Positions 26,988-35,873 of a stretch of DNA of 47,809 nt are shown piece by piece; positions within the stretch are counted from its first letter, which is position 1; every line of letters starts with the position of its first letter. The stretch is taken from NCBI RefSeq assembly GCF_013139515.1, contig NZ_WTAR01000064.1, positions 1-47,809 of the forward strand. Direction: 5' to 3'. The position numbers were made by a program, and so were the translations under genes. Source of the DNA: Lutibacter sp. (GTDB lineage Bacteria; Bacteroidota; Bacteroidia; Flavobacteriales; Flavobacteriaceae). A model generated the notes under the pieces. It did not search any database. It saw nothing but the letters and a program-made list of their open reading frames with translations, and was not told where the DNA came from.

Positions 26988-28358
26988 CTAATTTTTATGC
27001 TTTATAATAAAATTTATACCTAGTTGAAAACTAGCACTTTTAGCATCGTATAAATTATTTAAACTTAGTAAATTATCAGCTACAAAATAAGTGTTAAAAA
27101 TACCTAATTGTGTTGAAAGCCCAACTCCTATGTTTGAAAAGGAATACGGATCAGCAGTGTATGTGATTTTTGTTTGCAAATGTTTACCCAATCTTCGTTC
27201 ATAAAACAATGTAGCTGCCATATAAGAATGGACAGCGCTTACGTTTGAATAGAATTGAAAACCTACTTTATTTAAATACGTATTTGGGTCTATTAAAAAT
27301 CTACAATCGTCATATTTTTGACCATAAGAATAACTAATTGAGCCATTTAATTTAATTGGGCGCAATGCAATATAGCTTTTATAGAGTGTGTCTAAGACAA
27401 TACTATCATCAAATTCGTCTTTTAAGTCATTCCAATAATTTTGTGGATTATCAGGATCAAAATTCAACTGAAATCCTTCAATATCATAATCTCCTTTTAC
27501 ACGATATGATTCTACATTTTTAGAGTAATTAACAAAACCTACATCTAATATACTCCCTGTAACTATCCATTGTTTTTTTGGGTGATATGTAAAGCCAACA
27601 TCAAAACCCAATCCTAAATTACCTCCAAAAAGTAATTTATCTTTTACATATTTTCCATCTACATCTTCTTCGTCATCTAAAAATACGCCTGAAGTTTGCA
27701 TCATAAAATCTACATTATCTAAATGCTGAGTGTAAATATTGTCAGTTCCAACTCCCGTAAAAAATGAACCTGTATTTAGCCTTGAGTTTGCATTAAAAAC
27801 ACTTGAATATAATTTAACTCTTCCTCCAACTTGTAATTTCTTATTTATTTTTTTTGATAAACCTACATGTAAAACAGCAAACAACTCAGCTCTGGCAGCT
27901 AGTTTATTAATGGAATAATTTCTGTTTATATCTGTATTTCCTTCATAAAATAAATCTACAATATCACGCGGAAATTTAGCTATAAAATCAAACTCTTGGT
28001 AATATCCAAAACTTAAAAATGAATTATTTTTTAAACGAAAACCTACATTTAGCACCTCTAATTGTTGATTTAAAGCCATAAATTCACTTGTGCCATAATT
28101 GTTTACAGCATTTCTTATTTTATCATTTATATCAATTCCATCATCAGCAAAAATATCATATACTGAAAATCCTGTAAAACCAGCCTGAAAGCTTAACTGT
28201 GAAAACAAAGGCATACCAACATGAATTTTATGGTTAACTTCAGCTCCAGGATTTAAAAGTAATGTTTGAGGTAAACTAGAAAAATCATATAAAACTTGTT
28301 TGTTTTGAGCATACGAAAGTGTACATACAAGAAAACTTACAATAACTAATTTTCTCAT
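26988..28358 (-). CDS. DUF5723-type outer membrane protein
   Basis: A predicted outer-membrane beta-barrel of 456 residues. The signal peptide ends SYAQ (about 18). The N-terminal segment LLLNPGAEVNHKIHVGMPLF and the alternating aromatic strands through to the end (FQLGINFIIKHKN) fit DUF5723, a Bacteroidota barrel family of unknown function that is often encoded near gliding or T9SS-type genes. Its start codon overlaps the stop of the upstream lipoprotein gene by 4 nt, implying translational coupling, so the two products probably form a complex. No enzymatic residues are seen. Confidence 0.7.
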   Translation of the reverse strand: MRKLVIVSFLVCTLSYAQNKQVLYDFSSLPQTLLLNPGAEVNHKIHVGMPLFSQLSFQAGFTGFSVYDIFADDGIDINDKIRNAVNNYGTSEFMALNQQLEVLNVGFRLKNNSFLSFGYYQEFDFIAKFPRDIVDLFYEGNTDINRNYSINKLAARAELFAVLHVGLSKKINKKLQVGGRVKLYSSVFNANSRLNTGSFFTGVGTDNIYTQHLDNVDFMMQTSGVFLDDEEDVDGKYVKDKLLFGGNLGLGFDVGFTYHPKKQWIVTGSILDVGFVNYSKNVESYRVKGDYDIEGFQLNFDPDNPQNYWNDLKDEFDDSIVLDTLYKSYIALRPIKLNGSISYSYGQKYDDCRFLIDPNTYLNKVGFQFYSNVSAVHSYMAATLFYERRLGKHLQTKITYTADPYSFSNIGVGLSTQLGIFNTYFVADNLLSLNNLYDAKSASFQLGINFIIKHKN

Positions 28359-28909
28359 ATATTTTTATAATTAAAAAAAAGTTTGAAAAACGATTGTATT
28401 TCTAACGTTGATGTTCCGTTAACTGAAAGCACACTGCCATCTGTACTTTGAGAAAGCACCAATGTAAAACCAAAATAAGCTGTATCGTAAATTATGGCTA
28501 TATCTTCTTCTGGAATTTCTAAAATTGTTGTTACTTCTGAAGAGTTTTCTTCAATAAAAATTTGAGGCTGAAGTACGTAAATTGGTTGGTTATTTTCGTT
28601 GTAAAATACAACATCTAGTATAAAATTTCTTTCAAAAGTATTATTGGTTAAAACAGTAAATTCAATTTTTTCTAAATAACCCCTTGTTTCAGTAGGTATT
28701 GGCGCTTGAATAAGATCTTGAGAAAACGTAATTTCTTCATTTAATTCATTTAAAAAATTTGGAACATCTAAATTTAGATAAATTAAAGTTGCAATGTAAG
28801 TTGTATGAATGCTTGCATCATCAATCTGATCAAAATCAACATCTTTAGTGCAACTTTGCAAGCTTAATACTAGCACTAGCAATGTTAAAATTATTTTGTT
28901 GGGGTTCAT
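28355..28909 (-). CDS. Small lipoprotein of unknown function
   Basis: A 184-residue precursor with lipobox LSLQSC (Cys20), then TKDVDFDQIDD. The mature part appears to be a beta-sandwich with no known catalytic motif. It is the gene immediately before the DUF5723 barrel and overlaps it by 4 nt. It lies 33 nt downstream of the YjjG-type gene. The pairing with a barrel suggests an outer-membrane lipoprotein partner; this is inference only. Confidence 0.65.
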   Translation of the reverse strand: MNPNKIILTLLVLVLSLQSCTKDVDFDQIDDASIHTTYIATLIYLNLDVPNFLNELNEEITFSQDLIQAPIPTETRGYLEKIEFTVLTNNTFERNFILDVVFYNENNQPIYVLQPQIFIEENSSEVTTILEIPEEDIAIIYDTAYFGFTLVLSQSTDGSVLSVNGTSTLEIQSFFKLFFNYKNI

Positions 28910-28942
28910 AAAAATTGAATTTAAAGCTAAAATACTTTTTAT

Positions 28943-29623
28943 TTATAAATATTGTTTTATTTCTATTAACTGATTTACACTCTTTATATTCTCTCCAACA
29001 CTTTTATTTTCGTAATTAAAGTAAATTGCATCTATTCCGTGATTTATAGCTCCCATAACATCAGCCTCCCAGTTATCACCAATCATCATTGATTCTTTTG
29101 ATGTAGCTTCTGCTAAATCTAATGCATATTTGAAAATTTTTGGATTGGGCTTTTTTACTCCTGCATCTTCAGACGTAATTATTTTATCGAAATATTTACT
29201 TAATCCTGAGTTATCTAACTTTTTATATTGAACCTCGTTAAAACCATTGGTAATAATATGAAGCTTATATTTTAAATGCAAATGTTCTAAAATTTCATGA
29301 GTGCCATCAAAAAGTAAATTGTTATTTGGTAATACTTCAATATAATCTATTGATAAATTATTAATAAGCTCATAATCAAACTGTTGCTTTATCTTTACAA
29401 AAGTATCTCTTAACCTACCAATTCTAAGTTCTTCTTTTGTTATTTTTTCATTTCTGTATAATCTCCAATAATTTTGATTGATACCTCTGTAATAATTTAA
29501 AAATTTTTGTAAATCTATGCCTACATGGTGTTTTTTAAAAATTGTTTCGAAAGCAATATTAGAATTTGCTTCAAAATCCCATAAGGTATGATCTAAATCG
29601 AAAAATATGTGTTTTATTTTCAT
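28943..29623 (-). CDS. YjjG family HAD-type nucleotidase
   Basis: A haloacid-dehalogenase phosphatase of 226 residues, similar in layout to YjjG, which dephosphorylates noncanonical pyrimidine nucleotides. Motif I is FFDLDHTLWDF with the nucleophile Asp9 and the acid/base Asp11. Motif II threonine lies in IITNGF (about 118-123), motif III lysine in GVKKPNPKIF (about 154-163) and motif IV in MIGDNWEADVMGA (about 175-187). The first gene of a leftward operon with the lipoprotein and DUF5723 genes, although its function is not clearly linked to theirs. Confidence 0.85.
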   Translation of the reverse strand: MKIKHIFFDLDHTLWDFEANSNIAFETIFKKHHVGIDLQKFLNYYRGINQNYWRLYRNEKITKEELRIGRLRDTFVKIKQQFDYELINNLSIDYIEVLPNNNLLFDGTHEILEHLHLKYKLHIITNGFNEVQYKKLDNSGLSKYFDKIITSEDAGVKKPNPKIFKYALDLAEATSKESMMIGDNWEADVMGAINHGIDAIYFNYENKSVGENIKSVNQLIEIKQYL

Positions 29624-29670
29624 TTAGTAAAAATATAAATTTATTAAACACTCAGAAATAATATAGTGTT

Positions 29671-29678
29671 TATATTTG
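29671..29678 (+). promoter_or_regulatory. TAnnTTTG box upstream of the polysaccharide genes
   Basis: TATATTTG lies 20 nt before the TTG start of the glycosyltransferase. The -33 half is not clear. It may drive 29699-32899. Confidence 0.4.
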
Positions 29679-29698
29679 TTAAGTAAAGTTGAATTAAA

Positions 29699-30826
29699 TT
29701 GAATAAAAAGCTTCATATATTATTTTTAAGTAAATGGTACCCTTCAAGAGTTTCGCCAACAAACGGAGATTTTGTTCAACGACACGCTGAAGCTGTTGCA
29801 ACAAAACATCTAGTAACTTTAATACATGTAATTACTGATGAGCATTTAGAAAAGTCAAGAGAAATTATTGAATTTAAAAAAAATAATGTTCAAACTTATA
29901 TTGTATATGTTTCTCCTTCTAAAAATCCAATTCTTAAGTTTTTCCGTTTTTTTAAATCTTATTTAAAAATTATTAAAACTCTTAAGCATTTCAATTTGGT
30001 ACATCTTAATATTACATATCCTGTTGGGTTAATTGCTTTATACTTAAAATTATTCAAAAAAAAACAATATTTAATTTCTGAACATTGGACTGGCTATCAA
30101 AAATTCAGTAAAAAATCAATTGGATTTTTACAATTAATGGTAACCAAAATAATAACTAAAAATGCAACAATGGTTTGTCCTGTATCAAAAAACTTACAAG
30201 ATAAAATGGTTAGTTTAGGATTAAAAGGAAATTATTACCCTGTGCCTAATGTTGTTAACACCTCTATTTTTAATATTGATGAAAGTAGTATTAAAAATTT
30301 TACAATAACTCATATTTCACATATGGGTAATGAACATAAAAATATTATTGGAATATTAAATGTTATTTCTAATCTACAACGCAAAATTCCAAACTTAAAA
30401 CTTAATTTAATTGGTGACAACACTAAACAATATAAAGTCCAACTTGAAAAACTAGAGCATATATCAATAAAAAATATTGGGCAAATTCCTAATAATGAGG
30501 TTGCTAATTATTTAAAAAAATCTTCAGTATTTGTGTTGTTTAGTAATTTTGAAAATTTACCATGTGTAATTTTAGAATCTTTTGCGTGTGGCATACCTGT
30601 AATTTCTACAGATGTTGGTGGAATAAGCGAATATTTTCCTGAAAATTTTGGTTATTTAATACAACCTAAAGATGAAATTACTTTAGAAAATTCTATCTTA
30701 AAAATTTATACTGAAAAATTAAAATTCAATAAAAAATTAATGCATAATTATGCTGAAAATAATTTTGGGATTGAAAGTATTAGCGTAACGTTTTCAAACA
30801 TTTATACTAAAATTTTAAACATTTGA
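29699..30826 (+). CDS. Glycosyltransferase family 4 protein
   Basis: A retaining, GT-B fold glycosyltransferase of 375 residues, probably acting on a lipid-linked oligosaccharide at the inner membrane. The N-terminal domain begins LHILFLSKWYPS with SPTNGDFVQRHAEAVA (about 20-35), the usual GT4 opening. The C-terminal domain has the donor-binding pattern SSVFVLFSNFENLPCVILESFACGIPVISTDVGG (about 278-311), containing the conserved E-x7-E-like region. The start is TTG at 29699, since no ATG lies near the beginning of the domain. Its stop overlaps the start of the flippase gene as TTGA. Confidence 0.85.
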   Translation: MNKKLHILFLSKWYPSRVSPTNGDFVQRHAEAVATKHLVTLIHVITDEHLEKSREIIEFKKNNVQTYIVYVSPSKNPILKFFRFFKSYLKIIKTLKHFNLVHLNITYPVGLIALYLKLFKKKQYLISEHWTGYQKFSKKSIGFLQLMVTKIITKNATMVCPVSKNLQDKMVSLGLKGNYYPVPNVVNTSIFNIDESSIKNFTITHISHMGNEHKNIIGILNVISNLQRKIPNLKLNLIGDNTKQYKVQLEKLEHISIKNIGQIPNNEVANYLKKSSVFVLFSNFENLPCVILESFACGIPVISTDVGGISEYFPENFGYLIQPKDEITLENSILKIYTEKLKFNKKLMHNYAENNFGIESISVTFSNIYTKILNI

Positions 30827-32085
30827 AAGAAATACAATATTTCATATTAGATTTTTTAAAACGCTCTGGTGGTTATGTATTTAGTGCTACAATAATTTCT
30901 AGATTACTTTCTTTTTCGGCTTCATGGATAGCTTTGCAATTAATACCTAATAAAGAGTTAGGTATTGTTCTTTTCGCTTTCAATATTATTGGATTTATAA
31001 TTCCATTTGGAGGGGTAGGATTACACCAAAGTTTACTTAGGTTTGGTGCTCTCCTAAAAACTAATGAAGAAAAAGACAGTTTATTTGTTTATGTTTTAAA
31101 AAAAGGAATGATTGCTTCTTTATTAATTGTGTTATTAATTATAATAGGCAGTTTTTTAATTCCTTTTACATTTGAAAATACAGGTTATTATGTTGCTTTT
31201 TTATCGTTCATAATTATACCTCATTATTTACTTTCAATCATTAAAATTCAATTTAGATTAAAACACAACAATAAAACTTTTTCATATTTAGAAATAATTT
31301 ATAATGTTATATTAATTATTACAGTTTCTGTATTAAGCTACTTTTTTAATGCAAAAGGTTATGCCATTGCCTTGCTGCTTACACCTTGCATAACTATATT
31401 GTTTTTTATTAAAAAACTTAACATTAAGTATTCAAAAAAAGTTTCTTTAAACATTACTGATTTAGCTTTTTGGAAATATGGGTTTTTTGCAAGTTTAGCT
31501 GTAAGTGTAGCACAATTTCTTTTTGCTATAGATATTTTACTAATTGGGTATTTATTAAACAATGCTGAAACTGTAACACAATACAAATATGTTTCGTTAA
31601 TTCCGTTTAGCTTATTATTTCTTTCTCAAGTTTTTATACAAACTGATTTTGTGGCTTTTACCGAAAAAATTAAAGACAAAAGATATATTACTAAGTATAT
31701 TAAAAGATATATGCTGTTTTTTAGTTTTATAAGTTTAGGTATAATTGGAATATCATTTCTTTTTTCACATCAACTTTTAGCGTTGTTTGACAGTTCATTT
31801 ATAAAATTTTCAGATACTTTTTTAATTTTAATTATTGGTGTTTGCGGAATTCTAATTTTTAGAGGACTCTTTGGCAACTTACTTTCATCAATTGGTAAAG
31901 CACACATTAATTATTATATAGGAAGTGCTGCACTGGCATTGAATATAGGTAGTAACTATTTTTTAATTCCAACCTATGGAATTAAAGGTGCTGCAATTAC
32001 CTCAGCTTTTATTATGTGGTTTACAGGTATAATTTCGTATGTTTGGTTTCTAATCCTTTATAAAAAGTATTGTACTATTTCTTAA
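30823..32085 (+). CDS. Polysaccharide flippase (Wzx-like, MOP superfamily)
   Basis: A membrane protein of 420 residues with about 12 hydrophobic helices across its whole length, in the MATE/Wzx superfamily that flips lipid-linked oligosaccharides. Typical features are FSATIISRLLSFSASWIAL near the start, the fourth helix region and the closing helix LNIGSNYFLIPTYGIKGAAITS (about 369-390). The start is a TTG overlapping the stop of the glycosyltransferase by 4 nt (TTGA), so translation is probably coupled. No polymerase gene is in the visible cluster. Confidence 0.85.
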   Translation: MKEIQYFILDFLKRSGGYVFSATIISRLLSFSASWIALQLIPNKELGIVLFAFNIIGFIIPFGGVGLHQSLLRFGALLKTNEEKDSLFVYVLKKGMIASLLIVLLIIIGSFLIPFTFENTGYYVAFLSFIIIPHYLLSIIKIQFRLKHNNKTFSYLEIIYNVILIITVSVLSYFFNAKGYAIALLLTPCITILFFIKKLNIKYSKKVSLNITDLAFWKYGFFASLAVSVAQFLFAIDILLIGYLLNNAETVTQYKYVSLIPFSLLFLSQVFIQTDFVAFTEKIKDKRYITKYIKRYMLFFSFISLGIIGISFLFSHQLLALFDSSFIKFSDTFLILIIGVCGILIFRGLFGNLLSSIGKAHINYYIGSAALALNIGSNYFLIPTYGIKGAAITSAFIMWFTGIISYVWFLILYKKYCTIS

Positions 32086-32242
32086 ATAATGAAAAAATAA
32101 CTAAACCTTTAAAAGCTATTTTTTTACTCATAAAAAACCTAGCCTAATAAATCATATTCTTAATAATAATTATGTTTGGGAAACATACCTTATAAAAAAA
32201 CATGCATCAAAAACAACACTTCCTGTAGTTCAAATAAATGAG
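32086..32242 (+). pseudogene. Out-of-frame 5' end of the methyltransferase gene
   Basis: The region upstream of the open frame looks coding but in different frames. ATG at 32089 is followed by six A, then TAA. In the next frame it reads ITKPLKAIFFLIKN. In the frame of the downstream gene it reads KKPSLINHILNNNYVWETYL and IKKHASKTTLPVVQINEL, leading directly into the methyltransferase. Each change falls in a run of six A (32092-32097 and 32132-32137), so one extra A in each would restore a continuous protein. Either two mutations or sequencing indels are possible. Confidence 0.55.
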
Positions 32243-32899
32243 TTGATTCCAAATTTTAACGGCACATTAGATGTGTTTACTTATTTAGGAGGAGGATCAC
32301 TACCAACAGATATCCTGTTATTAAAAGAATTAAGTAAACAAATTAACGAATGTTCATATTTTGAAATTGGCACTTGGAGAGGTGAAAGTGTGATTAATGT
32401 TGCTTCTACAGCTAAAGAGTGCTTTACCTTAAACTTAAGTAAACAAGAAATGTTACAGTTAGAATTATCAGAAAGATATGCTGATTTACACAGCTTTTTT
32501 TCAAAAAAAACTAAAAATATTACACAGCTCTATGGCAATTCTTTAGATTATGATTTTAGTGCTTTAAACAAAAAATTTGACTTGATTTTTATTGATGGAA
32601 ATCACACTTATAAATACATAAAAAATGATACTGAAAAAGTTTTTAAACATCTAACCCATGAAAATTCTATAGTTGTTTGGCACGATTACACATACAATCC
32701 TGAAACTATTCGTCCTGAAGTACTTTCTGCAATTTTAGATGGAATCCCTACTAAACTAAAAGATAATCTTTACCATGTTTCAAATACAATGTGTGCTATT
32801 TACACAAATAAAAAATTAAAAACATCCTTATTTGAATATCCAATTACACCAACTAAAAATTTTAGAACTTCCATTAAAATTACTAATATTTTAAAATAA
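32243..32899 (+). CDS. Class I SAM-dependent methyltransferase (5' end probably disrupted)
   Basis: A 218-codon frame starting at TTG 32243. It has the cofactor motif YFEIGTWRGESVINVA (about 37-52, motif I with ExGxxxG) and FDLIFIDGNHTYKYIKNDTEK (about 112-132), the Asp-Gly-His region common in FkbM- and Methyltransf_24-type enzymes. The likely substrate is a sugar or a polysaccharide component, from the neighbours. The frame continues upstream without a start codon to about 32105, with normal-looking protein sequence, so the annotated start is probably not the ancestral one (see the entry for 32086-32242). The 3' end overlaps the convergent gene by 9 nt. Confidence 0.7.
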   Translation: MIPNFNGTLDVFTYLGGGSLPTDILLLKELSKQINECSYFEIGTWRGESVINVASTAKECFTLNLSKQEMLQLELSERYADLHSFFSKKTKNITQLYGNSLDYDFSALNKKFDLIFIDGNHTYKYIKNDTEKVFKHLTHENSIVVWHDYTYNPETIRPEVLSAILDGIPTKLKDNLYHVSNTMCAIYTNKKLKTSLFEYPITPTKNFRTSIKITNILK

Positions 32900-33766
32900 C
32901 TTAAATGGTTTTTGGTACAAAAAATAAGATTCTTTTTGCGCTCCAAAACTTTTAAAAAATGAAGCAATCCCAGGAATCATTGAACCTTCAAAATCTAACG
33001 TAAATGAAGAATTAGCATAGTTGTGTATTACCTCATTAAGCAATAAACTTGCAGCCTGTTTCTTTTTCCCTTCTATATTTACTACCGAAAATAAATAGCT
33101 AATTCTATTTACCTCTTTTAAAAAAATAGCACCACCTATTAATTGTTCACCTGCATTATAAACTCCTAATAAAAAACCTTTATCATTCTTTTTAAGAAAA
33201 TTTGAAAGTTTTTTTAAACTCTCAATAGCACTTTTTGAAATTTTATAGGCATCCTTTTCATTTGAAATTTTTAACAACTCATTAAACGAGCAATTTTTAA
33301 CCGTTAAATTATTTCTTTTAGCTAAATTAATACTGTAAGTTCTATTATTTTTAAATGAACTTAATAGCTTTTCGTAAGGTTTATGAAGGAGTAAAATGTA
33401 ATTTGTTCGTTCTGCAGTTTTTTTTAAACTTATATCATTCCCAGCGTTAAATTGAATGGTAACTTTTTTAAATTTATTTGGAATTGAATATATAAATTCA
33501 TGAATTAAATTATCATCAATTTCACTTTCTGAAAACACACCTAATTGCTGTGTCCAAGCAGGTGGATATATGTATTTTATAAAATATTTACATCTCCAAG
33601 GAAGTGGCATTACAGCCTCATAATTATTTAAAACCAATACATCCCAATTGTCAGCAACAATATCTAAATACCAACTATAAGCATAAATTCGAGAATTTAT
33701 AGCTGATTTAATACAGCTATTGTATTTATCTTCATCTAATTCATGTCTTTTAAGATAACTAATCAT
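32891..33766 (-). CDS. GNAT/FemAB-like acyltransferase family protein
   Basis: A 291-residue cytoplasmic protein that looks like a double-GNAT or FemAB-related aminoacyl/acyltransferase. Features include the N-terminal YSWYLDIV and PLPWRCKYFIKYIYPPAW segments (about 35-70), a central helix rich in charge, and a C-terminal GVYNAGEQLIGGAIFL (about 201-216), with LLNEVIHNYANSSFTLDFEGS as the cofactor-side segment. Related proteins modify peptidoglycan or polysaccharide precursors. It starts 6 nt after the polysaccharide deacetylase gene, so the two are cotranscribed. The acceptor is unknown. Confidence 0.65.
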   Translation of the reverse strand: MISYLKRHELDEDKYNSCIKSAINSRIYAYSWYLDIVADNWDVLVLNNYEAVMPLPWRCKYFIKYIYPPAWTQQLGVFSESEIDDNLIHEFIYSIPNKFKKVTIQFNAGNDISLKKTAERTNYILLLHKPYEKLLSSFKNNRTYSINLAKRNNLTVKNCSFNELLKISNEKDAYKISKSAIESLKKLSNFLKKNDKGFLLGVYNAGEQLIGGAIFLKEVNRISYLFSVVNIEGKKKQAASLLLNEVIHNYANSSFTLDFEGSMIPGIASFFKSFGAQKESYFLYQKPFKLF

Positions 33767-33772
33767 ACATAG

Positions 33773-35068
33773 TTAGTCTAAAACTGTGGTTTTATAAATA
33801 GTTTTCCAACCTTTCCAAACTTCATTTTCACTCAATGTTTCATTATGAAACAAGCTAATAAAAGTTCCGTTTACTTCTTTAACAGCATCTTTTAATTCTA
33901 CTATTTTTTGCAAACTTTCTTCAGGTGAAAGGTTCATATAATCTTTTAAAGTTACATCCATAAAAGCAAATGAAAATATTTTTAAAGGTGTTTGAATTTC
34001 AAAATCTAAATCGTAAAAATAGAAAGGTGTACAAGTGCTTGCTCTAAATCCAACAACTTTTGCATATCCCATTGTGTAATCTTCTTGTAAATCTAAATCT
34101 ATTAAATTCTGGTAGGTTTCAGGAATACTTAATCTTAAAAAATGCTGACGGGAAAATGTAATTGATGTGTTCATTATATGTTCCAAACGTAATTTTTCTT
34201 TTTTTAATTTTTCTACATTCTTAAATGTAAAATAAGATGGGTGTAATCCTATTTTAGCATAATCTGCTACTGATTTTATCACAGATCTAAATTTACTATT
34301 TGAAGATGAAATATTTTTATCAAATGTTGTATAATCACCTATTAAAAAGAAAAATAAGGTAGTTACATTGTGTTCTTTTTTTATTTTTAGCAATTCTTTA
34401 AAAGTATCAAACGGGTCATTTCTAAAATTTAAAACTGATAATAATCTACGCCAAAAATTAACAACTCTAAAGTGTAAAATATCATTCGTAAAACCGCCAA
34501 TAGTTCTAACAATACCTTTATGTTTATATGCAAAAGCTACATCAATATCAATAGTTGAAATTAAGTTAAACGCTCTATTTGTATACTTATAATTTGGAAA
34601 TTTTTCTTTTAATAATTCTAAAAATTTATAGGCCCAAATATCAATAACAGGTTTTTCAATAAAGTTATTTTTAACCGCTAAACTTTCTTCAGCAGGAAAT
34701 CTTTCGTGAACATCTTGTACATGAGGTAAATACTCTTCGTATCTACTAATTAAATAAAATCCCGCTGCAAAAATATCAAAAGGAATACTTGATGTTTCTC
34801 CTGCTGTAAAAAAGCAAGGTGTTTCATCCCATTTAGACATATTTATATCAATATCATTAATTCCTTGTTCAAATAATAAATCATGGCTTCTAATAAAAAA
34901 CTCAGTTCCTAATGGTGCTTTTGAATAGGTGATTTTTGGTCCACTATGCGCAACAAATTCATCAACTTTTGTAGTAAAAGTAACAGGAATTTGTAATATT
35001 CTAACAAAATAATGTTTAAATATATAATTAACTCTTGGTGTAATTTTATGTGTATAAACTAGTAGCAT
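33773..35068 (-). CDS. Polysaccharide deacetylase family protein with N-terminal DUF7033-like domain
   Basis: A 431-residue protein of a Bacteroidota family with an N-terminal domain (about 1-150: MLLVYTHKITPRVNYIFK; AAGFYLISRYEEYLP) and a NodB-like fold after about 165. The NodB-like part holds STIDIDVAFAYKHKG near 170 (the Asp pair is the usual metal-site start) and IGLHPSYFTF near 273, which supplies a histidine. It would remove acetyl groups from a cell-surface glycan. No signal peptide is evident. It precedes the acyltransferase by 6 nt and follows radC by 50 nt. Together with the flippase and glycosyltransferase it suggests surface-polysaccharide maturation. Confidence 0.8.
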   Translation of the reverse strand: MLLVYTHKITPRVNYIFKHYFVRILQIPVTFTTKVDEFVAHSGPKITYSKAPLGTEFFIRSHDLLFEQGINDIDINMSKWDETPCFFTAGETSSIPFDIFAAGFYLISRYEEYLPHVQDVHERFPAEESLAVKNNFIEKPVIDIWAYKFLELLKEKFPNYKYTNRAFNLISTIDIDVAFAYKHKGIVRTIGGFTNDILHFRVVNFWRRLLSVLNFRNDPFDTFKELLKIKKEHNVTTLFFFLIGDYTTFDKNISSSNSKFRSVIKSVADYAKIGLHPSYFTFKNVEKLKKEKLRLEHIMNTSITFSRQHFLRLSIPETYQNLIDLDLQEDYTMGYAKVVGFRASTCTPFYFYDLDFEIQTPLKIFSFAFMDVTLKDYMNLSPEESLQKIVELKDAVKEVNGTFISLFHNETLSENEVWKGWKTIYKTTVLD

Positions 35069-35118
35069 TCCTGTTTATTTATTGATACTTTCTTAATAAT
35101 TTCATTTAAAAAATAAGG

Positions 35119-35817
35119 CTATAATATATTCTCATCTGCAAAGCTAAAATAAGCATTTTCAGTAATAATTATATGATCTAACACTTTTATATCTAATGTT
35201 TCACCCGCAAGTTTTAATTTGTTGGTTATTAATTTATCTGCATTACTTGCCTGTAATTTACCAGAAGGATGGTTATGGCACAAAATAAGCGCTGTAGCAC
35301 ACAATTCAATTGCTTTTTTATACAACAATCTTACATCAACTAAAGTTCCTGTTAAACCGCCCTTACTAAGTTGTTGTTTAAATAAAACTTTATTAGAATT
35401 ATTTAAATAAATTACCCAAAATTCTTCGTGCTGTAATTCACCTATTAAAGGTTGCATCATATTAAATACAGCAGTACTACTTGTAATTTTTGGAATTTCT
35501 AACGCTTCTTCAAGCCTTCTTCGTCTTCCCAACTCTAAAGCTGTTATAATTGAAATTGCCTTAGCATTACCAATTCCTTTAAATTTAATGAAGTCTGAAA
35601 CTAACAATTTCCCTAGTTTATTCAAATTATTATCTATTGAAGCTAAAATTCTTTTAGATAAAGTTACAGCACTTTCACTTCTGCTTCCTGAACCAATTAA
35701 AACGGCTATTAATTCAGCATCAGATAATGCTGACTTTCCTTTTAACAATAATTTTTCTCGTGGTCTATCATCTTCAGCCCAAGACTTTATAGAACTTATT
35801 TTATCTTCATAACTCAT
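35119..35817 (-). CDS. radC: RadC family protein (UPF0758, JAMM motif)
   Basis: A 232-residue protein of the MPN/JAB1 metalloprotease-like RadC family. Its role in DNA repair is not established in most bacteria. The N-terminal helix-hairpin-helix-like domain (SDAELIAVLIGSG near 32-44; FKGIGNAKAISI near 79-90) precedes the C-terminal JAMM domain. Zinc ligands lie in HNHPSG (His181, His183) and the downstream Asp194, with the catalytic glutamate near 131-132 (QHEEFWVIYLNN). It has no mobile-element neighbours, unlike many radC copies in genomic islands, and looks like the core chromosomal copy. Confidence 0.92.
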   Translation of the reverse strand: MSYEDKISSIKSWAEDDRPREKLLLKGKSALSDAELIAVLIGSGSRSESAVTLSKRILASIDNNLNKLGKLLVSDFIKFKGIGNAKAISIITALELGRRRRLEEALEIPKITSSTAVFNMMQPLIGELQHEEFWVIYLNNSNKVLFKQQLSKGGLTGTLVDVRLLYKKAIELCATALILCHNHPSGKLQASNADKLITNKLKLAGETLDIKVLDHIIITENAYFSFADENIL

Positions 35818-35833
35818 AACAATATTTTTTTTT

Positions 35834-35856
35834 CAAAGATAAGTGTAATATATTTG
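35834..35856. promoter_or_regulatory. Divergent promoter boxes of radC and trkA
   Basis: Two full TAnnTTTG matches face apart. TATCTTTG (35841 to 35834, minus) serves radC, with its ATG 17 nt further. TATATTTG (35849-35856, plus) serves trkA, with its ATG 18 nt further. Both transcripts would have leaders of only about 10 nt. Confidence 0.5.
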
Positions 35857-35873
35857 GCAAAATATTTCAACTC

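Noticed and set aside
35119-35817. radC as a marker of a genomic island
   Set aside because: There are no integrase, phage or plasmid genes nearby, and the flanks are core genes (trkA, trkH, mpl).
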